The position numbers and the translations under genes were made by a program. A DNA stretch of 64,000 bases, taken from assembly GCA_905147135.1 (NCBI GenBank), contig LR990043.1, positions 7,661,057 to 7,725,056 on the forward strand, given 5' to 3'. Source of the DNA: Blastobasis lacticolella. Its lineage: Eukaryota > Arthropoda > Insecta > Lepidoptera > Blastobasidae. Positions 46,555-56,945 of this stretch are shown one piece after another. A model generated the notes under the pieces. The model was not told the origin of the DNA and did not search any database. It saw only the letters and a list, made by a program, of their open reading frames with translations. Positions within the stretch are counted from its first letter, which is position 1. Each line of letters begins with the position of its first letter.

Positions 46555-47215
46555 GCCGCAGGCTCAGCAAAGTCCATAAACGCTGAAAATTACGACGTTT
46601 TTCGATCACTTAAATACTAATATCTCCAAAATGGAGTGTCGTAGAGAAAAGTGTTCTACTACTAACTTAAAGCTTCTAAAGTTCGCTACAACTTTTACTT
46701 CTCTCAATTGTGGTGGCACGGTTCTCAATTAATTGTATGGAAAATGTGGCTCAAATTGTAACCTACAATCATGAAATTTGACAACAAGCAAGGTTGTATA
46801 GCTCAAGTACGGGGAAAAAACCAAAACTGTTTTTTAACAATTTTTAATTTTTAAGAAACGGGTGTTTTACCTGCCACCACACTCGTGTGTTGCTCATAAA
46901 CGGTTGGGTATTTGAAAAAGTGTGTAAGGCAAAAGTTGTAGAGAATTTTATAAGTTTTCATTCGTGGAAGAAAACTTTTCTCTACGACGCGCCGTTTTAA
47001 AGATATTTATTTATTTAACCATTTGTTGTGCACAATGAAAGTTACAATAATATGAACATAAAGATAACAATCACAATAGGTACAGCATATGTCTAAAAAG
47101 AAATGTCTTACAGCAGACCTACCGAAGAGAGAGGGCTAGAATTAGATATTAGTGACCAAAAAAACGACGCAGTTTTTCAGCATTTTATGGACATAGCTGA
47201 ACCCGCGTCAGCACC
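46555..47215. mobile_element. Foldback element with interrupted right arm
   Basis: The left arm (gctcagcaaagtccataaac, tgaaaattacgacg, then atctccaaaatgg, tgtcgtagagaaaagtg) is inverted at 46975-47010 (cttttctctacgacg, aagatattt) and at 47155-47215 (cgacgcagtttttcagcatt, ttatggacatagctga). About 140 unrelated bases, some SINE-like, split the right arm. Confidence 0.6.
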
Positions 47216-47359
47216 CCGAGGTAGACAACTTAGATGACATGAAGGTCTCTGTACTGACCTGTATAACATACCAATATATCGCCCTGAAATAAAATACCTG
47301 ACCTTTTGAGGTAGAATGTTCGATGTTAAATAAAACCTACACCGCTTAGAGATTATTCT

Positions 47360-47401
47360 GTGTAGAGTAGGGGATATTTACTAATATCCCCTACTCTACA
47401 C
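47360..47401. repeat. Perfect 19-bp inverted repeat, loop TACT
   Basis: gtgtagagtaggggatatt, loop TACT, exact inverse. Eleven bases before a second hairpin with the same loop. Confidence 0.95.
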
Positions 47402-47412
47402 TAATTTACTAA

Positions 47413-47466
47413 GATCAGTTCTCTCTACAGCTGACAGTACTCTGTCAGCTGTAGAGAGAACTGATC
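47413..47466. repeat. Perfect 25-bp inverted repeat, loop TACT
   Basis: Begins gatcagttctctctacagct and pairs exactly across loop TACT. The two hairpins share no arm sequence beyond ctctctac/gtagag-like pieces. Confidence 0.95.
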
Positions 47467-50447
47467 CACTTACCATTCATTTAATGTATGCTAGGGGGGT
47501 CTATTCACTCTGCAGGTGACTGCTATACAGAAACAAATTGCTTTTAGACACAAAACTTTCTAAAGGACGCTACAATGAAATAACAAATGACAGTCTCGCA
47601 AATTAAAAAGTAACGTTTTTCCAAGAGACTTCCATTTTCGAATTCCTTGTAGGATGTACGTACCGTAGGTGAACTAGGCGATCGCCCAGGGTGCTCGTTC
47701 ATAGCGCAAACATAGGCGGCAAACAGATTCAATAGAGAAGGCGGGTTTACCCGCCATAGTACAGAAGGCAGCACATTAATCTACCCGAAACTAGAATGAG
47801 GAATTAACATTGCTCTACATTATACATGTTTGATCGACAACGGTGACACTAGTACAAAAGCTTAAAGTTCAAAGTCATTTATTTGTAACATAGGTATACA
47901 AATATTAAATTAGTAGGTATATAAGCATATTTAACACATTTCACAAAATTAAAAATTTATTATTATTTTCACTTATACATAACTTAAGCACTTTTTTCTA
48001 CAAAGTTTGATTAATTGGAACCATATTTTTAGTTAAGGGGTTCACTGTGTACATGACCGGAGTAACGGACTAAATGGTTCGCCATTCTGGTTTCCCCAAG
48101 TTGATGAGATCCGATCGGCACGTGACGGTCACGTAGGTACCTATCTAAAATTTGTAGTGTCTAGGGAGGTAATCAAGTGGAAGGATTTGGTACTGGGGTG
48201 CACAGGCCCATGCGTGGAAGCGGTAGATACTCCTAAACGGGGGGAACCTCAGTCTTGTATAGCGAAAGTCGATGCTCCGGTGGGAAGTACTGCTACTTAC
48301 CATCAGTTTTTTGAAGTCAATTGGTCTTACTCTTCTAAACTGTGATCTGAAAATCAGGCTTTATTCAAATTTATAGGTTTTAAGATTTTCGTGGTTATTC
48401 ACTACACTTTCACTACACATGTTATCGGGTTTGTTACCACGGTTAGTATTGTTTTTACCTCGATATTTCGAAGCAGTTGCATGCGTCATGGTCACGAGTT
48501 TTTTCAAATTGTCGATGCCAATGATCCCAATAGGTACTACTACTTTTCGCGATTGTAACGTTCCAGAACCGTGCGTGCTAATGAGCCCTTTTCGGGTTTT
48601 TTCAAACATCTTTCAAAGTTAAATGTATAACGTACCTAAATTCGTAAATATATCGATCAAAGTTAATTCGATAACGTTTAGTGCCTGCTAGAAAAGTCAC
48701 GGCAAAATTACTTGTTAAAAATGTTGGCTAGGTACATTTACTTATTATTGTAAGATTTGACTGGATGACGTAACGGGCATTACCTTCAGGGCCAGATTAT
48801 AAGGGACGGCCCCGGCTAGTCCACCCTAGATTTCCACCCTAGATTACTCATGAGATTTCAAAATAAGAGGTAAAATTCCTAATAAATCCATTTCCAGCAG
48901 CATTTTTACGGAAAGCGATTCGGTTGTTTATTATGTGTGTGACCAAACGCTGTAGGCCACCGTCAGCTCTGGGAACAGAACTATTACATAACGACCAAAC
49001 TCAATCGAAAATAGTGACAGCTACCTACCTAAATGATAGGTACCTACTACAAAACTTATAAATGAGAGGTGGGTTGATAGGTGCTAAAATGAAGATTCTA
49101 CCTATTACATTTAGCTGCTTTAGGCATCAATTGTGTAAGCCCCAGGGATACGTGGGAAATAGCGATTGGAGTCCCGCGGGAGGCAAAAGTAGCAATGGGT
49201 TCATATTAATGAGTCGGATGCGAGAGCCAGCGGCTTACGATGCGAGGATGCCCAAGACTGACGTGGAAAAGAAAGAACCAGGAAAGCGAACCCTCGCAGA
49301 AGCCGGGTTTAACCGCTCAGTGATTAGATTATGTACTAAGTACCTAAAGTAGATAGGTAATTGGTAGATCGCACAGGGTCTCCATTCGCTCAGAGGCCGT
49401 CGAGTGTCTTGGCCCTAATCAAGCTGTTTAGTATACCGGCTAAGGGTGACAAATCCCATGGTCATTGGACGATAAGTTTGTGATGAAACAGTCACGGTGA
49501 CAAAAGCCACCGCGACTGTGTTGTCCACATTCGTCCATGTTTTTAGTATCAATAAGGTTACTCTGTAAGTACTCTGTGGCCCATGTGCGCTGTGCGCCTT
49601 TACCCTTATTACGTTCCATTCCATGAAAATACTTTAGGACCCGACATTTATAACTTTCAAAATTAGCAATCATTGATTAAAAATTATTTTTTGTTTTCTT
49701 GTGTTTATACTTGGACATTCTTTGAAAATTTCTATTTCTTTTTTTTCAAATCAAGTCATTGTCGTAACGGAACGTAAATAGTTCGAACTTCTGACAGCCG
49801 ACATTTTATTTTATAGTCTGTGTTATATCTTTCCATTTGCGGTGGTATTTTTCCTTTATATTTAGTGTAAAACCTATATTTTAAATTGATATAAACAAAG
49901 AAAATAGTCATTATTATTCAGGTAATTGTTGTTATTGTTTATTTTTGCAACCTTAAAGAATTTCAGCATAAGTGTGATAGTTGAGGTTAGGTTAAGTTCT
50001 ACGGTATTATTCTAGGTATCTTTAGATAAAAAACAAAATTCGATTTATTCGTGTACCCGTTTTTATTTTTATTTAATATTTCCTAGTTTGCGGTAGCGCA
50101 TGTAGTATTTTGACTGACACGAAATTATTTTTGATGTTGCAATAGTAGGCATAAGCTTTCCTGGGACTATGTACTCAGATTGACTGTTTGCAACGAATTT
50201 TAACATATATTGAACGGTAATATACCGCAATGGAAGAAAAATAAACCTCACTCGACTTTCGTTGGATATAGACAGTCTATGAAATTATTACACCTAATCT
50301 GATTGTCACAAAAATATAACCTCTGCCCCTTATGAGTACAGTTCATGTAAAACTGTTTTAAGGATATTTTTCTTACTTTCGGCTTCAAATATAAAGAATT
50401 CTAATTTATACTAATGATAATAAAAGATTACATGTTTTCGTTTTCAG
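47467..50447. other. Intergenic and 5' region of prohibitin
   Basis: No exon is supported in 47467-49700; the 96-codon frame at 49062-49352 has no recognisable domain. 49740-50000 is a plausible prohibitin promoter and noncoding first exon region, not resolvable by eye. Confidence 0.4.
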
Positions 50448-50449
50448 CA

Positions 50450-53400
50450 ATGGCTGCACAACTCTTCAACCGCATTAGTCAAGTTGGCTTAGGTGTAGCC
50501 CTCGTTGGTGGAGTGGTCAACTCAGCATTGTACAATGGTAATTATCATTATCATTAATTTTGAGCTAACTCTTGTTGGTGGATTAAACATAACTCTGCCA
50601 AGTCATGAATTAAAATGAATAATTTCTTTATTTAGCCATGAACATAGTCAAAATCGTCTGCACAAACAAAAGCCTCAGTTTCCCCAAAGAGATGACTGTA
50701 GTGTAGCCAGTTCATTGACGAGAGTAGATCCACATCGGGTCCTGCCAAGGCCCTGTAGAACCGCCTATGTACCTTAATTTAACTTTATTTATTTTCTTAA
50801 CACAGAGTAGTCATCGTCAGGTATTATACAGATATTATAACACAACCTATACTACAGGACACCAAGTCTTCACCTGCAGTTTAAATAGCACATTTTTCAT
50901 ATTACGTGTATACCCTACAAAGCTATAAAGCTATCCCTACATGTCTACTATAATATCAACAAAGAGTTATATTAATAAATTTAAAGCTCCTACTTGCTGT
51001 TCCGTATTTTTATTATTAATAATATTATTTACACTGTATACTCACTACAATATTTAAAAATGATTCTCCTGGGTTCTTATGTAAGATATCTGCAGAATAC
51101 TATTAAAATATCTAATAATACTGATAGTTTAAAACTAAATTGTATCTATTGCAGTTGATGGTGGAAACAGAGCTGTCATTTTTGACAGATTTCAAGGAGT
51201 GAAAAATTTTGTTGTTGGTGAAGGCACTCATTTCTTCATACCATGGATACAGAGACCTATTATTTTTGACATCAGATCAAGACCCAGAAATGTTCCAACA
51301 GTCACTGGTAGCAAAGGTACGTATTTTTCTAGTTGAAGGGATACAATACTAATAGACAAATATTTGAACCATATAAAATATTTTTACCTGTATTTCTAAA
51401 TTCCAGATCTCCAGAATGTCACCATCACACTGCGTATCCTCTTCAGGCCCGTGCCAGATCAACTACCAAAGATATACACAATCCTTGGAGTAGATTATGA
51501 TGAGAGAGTACTGCCATCCATTACAACAGAAGTTCTAAAATCTGTAGTTGCTCAATTTGATGCTGGAGAACTTATCACCCAGAGAGAGGTATTTATTGTA
51601 TTCAATTGTCATATTTATTACATTCATGAGATTATACAGATCTCACAGTTTTATTGTACTTACATCATGATAAAAAAATTTATTTTTATTTATTGGTACA
51701 AATTGGAAAAAGCTTGTATGTCTAATATTATAGGGGTAAACTTTGCAAGTTTTCATTTTAGAAAAACTGAAACTTTTTCTAAAATGAAAACTTGCTATTT
51801 GTAGTTTAATTTTTATAATAAAATTTTAAATCAATACGCGTAAATGCGAAACCGCTTTTACAACAAGTGTCAAATAAGGAGACTTGGCGGGTCACGTGAT
51901 TTGACTTGCTTAGTAGGCGGTTACCTGCGCGAAATCCCATCTACTGCCATTTGACAAGTCTCTTCTTTCATGACGCGGATTATAACAGGGTACAACTAGT
52001 GTCAAATAAGAAGAGATTTGGCGGGTCACGTGGTTCGACTTGCGCTGTATACGATTACCTGCGCGAAATCCCCTCCACTGCCATTTGACAAGTCTCTTCT
52101 TTCATGACGCGGGTTATACACGTAATAGCGAAACCGCGTTTAACAAGGTCGCGTATAGCGAGGTCTGTGTTACTGTAAATACATTTCTTATAAGAACTTT
52201 ATAAATAAGTATAATTGAAAATAGACCTACATTTTCTAATAAGAATTCTTTATTTTTACAGCTTGTGTCACAAAAAGTGAACGAAAGCCTGACTGAAAGG
52301 GCATCCCAATTCGGGCTTATCTTAGATGACATTTCCATCACACATCTTGCTTTTGGCAAGGAGTTCACACATGCTGTGGAGCTGAAACAGGTGGCCCAGC
52401 AGGACGCTGAGAAGGCGAGGTTCCTTGTCGAGAAGGCTGAGCAACAGAAAAAGGCTGCTGTCATCGCCGCAGAGGGTGATGCTCAGGTAATATTGACATT
52501 AAAAATACACAGTAAATTAAATAGTACCATCTATGCTTTACGTTTGGGCTCTATCTGGCTGGTTTTAGATCTCAAGTCTATTTTGAATTGGTGGAGCCTG
52601 GAGATACTAGCTAGCACCGCAATGTGTGACCTACCTTAGTTTTTATGTACCTTCATTTCATATTTACCTACCAACCCAATGGCATAGGGAATCCGGAGCC
52701 TAATTATGGGGAACATGAAGTGTGGAATGTGACAAATTGACATTTACTTACTTCGCGGGCCCAGTGACCTGAATGAACACAAAGATTAATTATTGTTTGT
52801 TCAAAAATATTGTGTGTGTCTTTACGGGTTAAATGGGTTTTTATGAAACTTTCGGGTGATAAGACACTTGATAAGATCCCGTACTTATAGCTCGATGACG
52901 TCCGTATATTATCGATATCGCCCGTGTGACGCCCGCACCGTACGTTCGCGAACTCAAAATCTCCGAGCAAGCTCGTCGGCGGGCCAGCCAGTTTAAAATT
53001 TTCGCTGCGGCCCGACGCAACAATTGCGTCCGCAATCGGCGCTACGCGTGTGCGCACGACGCACCTGGCCGGTCCATTTAATACGCGCGCTACGATACTC
53101 GCCTCGTCTCGCACGTCTCGCACGTCAATCACCGCGAGCAACGAGCATATTTTGCACAGATATCTACAAAGTTATATGATTTGCCAAAACCTGGATCAAA
53201 GATTTAGCGGACACCGGACCTTTGCGCGTGAAATTTTATGTACATAGTTATCTGTGGTAATAATAACCATTTTGGCGTTGATATCCCGGTTAAGCTCTTG
53301 CACGCGAGGGTCCGGGGTCCGCCTTAACGATGATCCAGGATTTTGGCAGATCAGGTAATTATAGTGGAACGACTGCCGTCTTGACCTCCGTGTAATAAGC

Positions 53401-53810
53401 CACCTTATCATAGATATTTCATTAGACATTAGACATTGATTTATTGATAAAATAATTTACAGGTCACTTAAATTAATTGCTTCAAAATAACAATCGTGAT
53501 AGTATCTTATCCAATATTAACAAATGTCATAAAAATAATTATAGCAATCCATCAATAATTAAATATAAATAATAATAATTCCTCAAGAAGTGATTAGTCA
53601 TTAATTAAACAAATAATTCATACGTAATTCTTCAATTTCCAGGCCGCTATACTGCTCGCAAAATCCTTCGGCACCGCCGGCGAGGGTCTAGTGGAGCTGC
53701 GAAGAATCGAAGCTGCTGAGGACATCGCTTACCAACTTTCAAAATCGCGCAATGTAACTTATCTACCTGCAGGACAAAATGTGCTTCTAAATCTTCCTGC
53801 ACAGAATTAA
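50450..53810 (+). CDS. Phb1: Prohibitin 1, five coding exons
   Basis: Coding exons are 50450-50537, 51155-51316, 51407-51588, 52262-52486 and 53643-53810, all with GT/AG introns and matching phases, giving 274 aa. The upstream AG at 50446-50447 shows that the ATG exon is preceded by a noncoding exon, which I could not place. The protein begins [15 protein letters not shown], has a hydrophobic N-terminal anchor at about 11-28, then the SPFH/PHB domain ([49 protein letters not shown]). A helical coiled-coil follows at about 175-215 ([15 protein letters not shown]). It ends [21 protein letters not shown]. Prohibitin 1 pairs with prohibitin 2 in ring complexes of the mitochondrial inner membrane that support cristae and m-AAA proteases. 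The VTYLP C-terminus and the 274-residue length fit PHB1 (Drosophila l(2)37Cc) rather than PHB2. Intron 4 holds a perfect 22-bp hairpin and two small foldback repeats; intron 5 holds a GC-rich block and a SINE fragment. Confidence 0.96.
51745..51795. repeat. Perfect 22-bp inverted repeat in prohibitin intron 4
   Basis: Begins gcaagttttcattttagaaa and pairs exactly across loop ctgaaac. It would be transcribed within the prohibitin pre-mRNA. Confidence 0.95.
51868..51984. mobile_element. Small foldback repeat M4 in prohibitin intron 4, first copy
   Basis: tgtcaaataaggagacttgg to caagtctcttctttcatgac, the same as 3481-3600 with a 3-base deletion in the left arm. Confidence 0.7.
52000..52117. 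mobile_element. Small foldback repeat M4 in prohibitin intron 4, second copy
   Basis: Same orientation, 15 bases after the first copy, and closer to the 3481-3600 copy than to its neighbour (both share gtcacgtggttcgacttgcg and ctgtatacgattacctgcg). Confidence 0.7.
52890..53150. other. GC-rich block in prohibitin intron 5
   Basis: About 260 bases rich in CpG with short internal repeats (tctcgcacg twice; caacaattgcg palindromic) in a very AT-rich intron. It has no recognisable protein. It may be an inserted element or an intronic regulatory block. Confidence 0.4.
53260..53395 (-). mobile_element. SINE-A fragment in prohibitin intron 5
   Basis: Carries aaccattttggcgttgatat, ccggggtccgcctta and gatccaggattttggcagat. 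It holds the 3' half only. Confidence 0.65.
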
Positions 53811-53998
53811 AGTATAGAACAACTAAAAGATAATTAATGTACAGTATGCAAGGGGTTGGTTCCATATAATTGCATTTTTTTAATTTACACAAAATAATGG
53901 ATGTTTTGTTGCATTTTATGAGACTAAAAGGTTGGTTCCGCCGATAGATTGTAGTCATTGTTAGTTATATGAAAAGTTGTAATTACACATTTTAAAAA

Positions 53999-54004
53999 AT
54001 TAAA
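53999..54004 (+). terminator. Probable prohibitin polyadenylation signal (ATTAAA)
   Basis: ATTAAA, the common variant signal, lies about 190 bases after the prohibitin stop codon, with a GT-rich stretch just downstream (TTTGTTGG). No AATAAA is closer. Confidence 0.45.
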
Positions 54005-54099
54005 TATACTTTGTTGGAGTATCAGTCTTCGTTTTCTTGTCCCATACTTGAGTATATTGTGTTAGAAGTCCTACTTTCCTACTATTATAATATTATAAG

Positions 54100-54210
54100 C
54101 CTGGCTTGCACTACATTCTTAAACACGTTTAAGAATGACGTTTAATGTTTATATTTTCATTTAAGCAACAGCTTAAATGCGTTTAAGAATTTGATGCAAG
54201 CTGCCCTAAA
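54100..54210. mobile_element. Small inverted-repeat element
   Basis: The ends ggcttgcactacattcttaa and (inverted) agcttgcatcaaattcttaa pair. A second internal hairpin cattcttaaac/gtttaagaatg with a 2-base loop lies at 54113-54136. About 110 bp. Confidence 0.55.
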
Positions 54211-54211
54211 T

Positions 54212-54414
54212 GTGAAAGTTGTATGGATGTTTGTTACTCCTTTACGTAAAAATAACTGAACCGATTTTAATGAAATTTGGCAGTAATGTAATTTATAGCC
54301 CAGAATAGCTAACACATGCTAAATTTTATCCCGAAATTGAATGTGGTTCCCGCGGGACCGGGCCCGAAACGTAAAAACGAAATTGTACGACGATAAAGTC
54401 GCGAGCAAAAGCTA
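54212..54414 (+). mobile_element. Helitron-like fragment
   Basis: Carries tgttactcctttacgtaaaa, aactgaaccgattttaatga, gaatgtggttcccgcgggac and the 3' end aaagtcgcgagcaaaagctag t. Confidence 0.55.
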
Positions 54415-56945
54415 GTTATCTATAACACTATCATAGAATATCTATACTATGACTGTATGACCTCTCGGCGCCACTCAAAGCCCTTGATTCGTGCCAAGAG
54501 AACAATTTTTACGTACAAATGTGTAAATTATGTATTTCGTACACATCCACAAAATTAATGCAATAAGCTATGCTGATGCCGAAGGCCGGGGTGAAGTGGA
54601 GGTGAAAGGCTAGGGAAGGCTGCTCCCATGACCTAGGTATCATCAAATGAAAACGTTAACTGAGAGTAAAGAAACATGCTTTATCTAACTAAAAATAAGA
54701 ATATTACTTGCGCGTATTCCGTAAAACGACTTCCTTTATCTCCAGAATAAACATGAGCATTGTTGAGATAAGAAAGAAATGCAGGATATTCTTATGATTA
54801 TCATATTTATTTATGGCACAGAAAACGAATACTATAGATCAAGTAATGAGTGCGAGGCGCGAGCAGCGAGACTTTAAATAAATAATTTTTTGAACTTGGA
54901 TTTTATTGACGCACTTGTAGGCTTCGCGACTCCCCAAGGGGTCGCGACCCACACTTTAGTATAAAGTTATAGGTAGTATTTAATCGAGCGACTGTAAAAT
55001 CTGATTGCGGCTTCCAAATAATAATATGGGTTCCAGAATTAGGTACGGAGTTACCGCGAGTAACTACTTATAAACTGCTAAACAATGACTTCAAGCGTAT
55101 CTCTGGTGGGACCACAATATAGTGTTGATCCACTGGTATAACAAAGTAGTGGGACCACGATTAGTGGCAAAACCATTAAAGGCTTAAGACGGCTACCTCA
55201 TTCGATAATTAGATACGCCGATCTAGGATCGCAGTCGCTTGCGCATCCAATAAGCGACTTTGTTTTTACGTAAAGATTAGTATCATCTGTCTAGCTACCT
55301 CCTAGATCGGCTCTGCTGCAGTGTCATAAGTTATTGGACAACAAGAAAATAAAACAGGTTTTCTTACATAGTACACTATATCTACGCATGCCGTGACTAA
55401 AGGCTTTAGATATGTCTTTAGAGCGTAGATAAGTTACCTGAATACCTTTCATGCTACAACGTATTGACAACCGAGCGCCAGTCTGGTCGTCGGCACGCCG
55501 CCATTTCTTTGACCATTCACAAGCAGAGAAGATAGCCTACTCTAACGTTGGCGTAAAATTTTCTAATTTAAAATTTGACGTCTACGCTATCGTGTGGATC
55601 AGCATAAGGCTTATGCGGGCGCCAAACACAGACAAAGACTATCAAAACCATCAAATTTGGTGCAATCTTTACGGTTACACATTCAGTCGCCTGAGCGCCC
55701 TCACCGTAAGAGCATCGGTAGTATTCAACTACTCATCATTCATTGGTACAAGGCGGCAATGGGATTTGAACCCGGTACCGCTCGCATTGCGAGTCAGTTT
55801 AAATGTTAAGTAGGTAAATAAGTCCCATTCCGAAAAAAGGAGTTTTCATCTAAAAACGCAGAAATAGATTTCTAGAATCTGTTTACATTATTAACGCCAT
55901 ATGCATTGCGAAGTGCTAGGCGATGTACACCGCCAAGTGCTACGCGGAGTTGCTAGCTGAGTTAGAATTGAGGAACTTGCTCTTGCAGTGTGAGCACTGC
56001 ACTTTACAACTCAACTACTACTTTTTAGCACCGCCACGAGCTCCCCACTCGTTAGGTGTGCCAAATGCTAACGGTATTTTGGCGAAGCGAGGTTGACCAA
56101 GGTCTACCGCTAGGGACCGGAGACTGATTAAACAGTCTCAAGAGCCGAGTGGCATCCCGTGTTGGTATATTATTATAAAATAAAGTATTTTGGATATTAT
56201 TGAAAACATTATCTTACAAAACACTTTGTTTTAGTTTTTTTTTGTCTTATCTGTAGCTCCCGGACGTATGGACCAATTTCAATGCGATTTTTTATTATTG
56301 TATAGTTCCTTTAATCAGAGTTATTTCTAGCTTTATTTAATTAAAATTGCTAGTGAAATTGGTCAGTAATTAGGAAGATATTTGACTGTGAGTAGACTTA
56401 CTAGGGGATGTTTGTTCGGCATGTGTCGGTAGTTAATGTATATCTTTAACTTCGACATTTTTGAACATTATTTATGAGTGATCGATAGATACTAAAGTTT
56501 CCTATTCATTGGCATAAGTTTTATGAGTGGCCGTAAAATCATTATTCAAAATGGCGGAAAGTGGGTGGGGAATTTCTCCACAGTAAATGTTCAATGCTCT
56601 TTGTAAAAAGCATATTGTATTGATTGTTTATCTAAAGTTCACCAATAAAACTTTGTTTATTTTTACCTTAGATTTTTTATTTTGAATTTAGAATACCTAT
56701 ATAATTTCGATCTAGTTACTATTTACAAGTTCTTTTTCTTTTCAGCATAATTATACAAATATTTAAATATGAAGGCAGTTCTAACCACCACTTGTTCAAT
56801 ATTCCATATCGTGTGAGGTAGCTAGCCTGGATATAGATTATACTTAAGAATTTTAATTTTCAGATTTATGCATTTATCACAGCTTGGACAACAAAATGTT
56901 CATGACTCTTTCATGTATGAATTCATGATTAGCGAATGATGTAGA
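54415..56945. other. Intergenic between prohibitin and shu
   Basis: Contains the SINE-A fragment 55655-55800 and an inverted dispersed motif near 56100-56165 (gccgagtggcatcccgtgtt). The rest is AT-rich without supported exons. The shu 3' UTR should begin at 56945 and run leftward. Confidence 0.4.
55655..55800 (-). mobile_element. SINE-A fragment with tRNA-like head
   Basis: Carries ggttacacattcagtcgcct, gtaagagcatcggtagtatt and a B-box-like GGTTCAAATCC on the minus strand (near 55768). The 3' half of the SINE is missing. Confidence 0.65.

Noticed and set aside
47360..47466. microRNA precursors
   Set aside because: Perfect stems with 4-nt loops and no longer stem context do not fit Drosha/Dicer precursors.
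49062..49352. 96-codon open frame as a small gene upstream of prohibitin
   Set aside because: No signal, domain or conserved pattern; insufficient support.
52704..53141. 145-codon minus-strand frame in prohibitin intron 5
   Set aside because: Open only because of the CpG-rich block; composition-driven, no domain.
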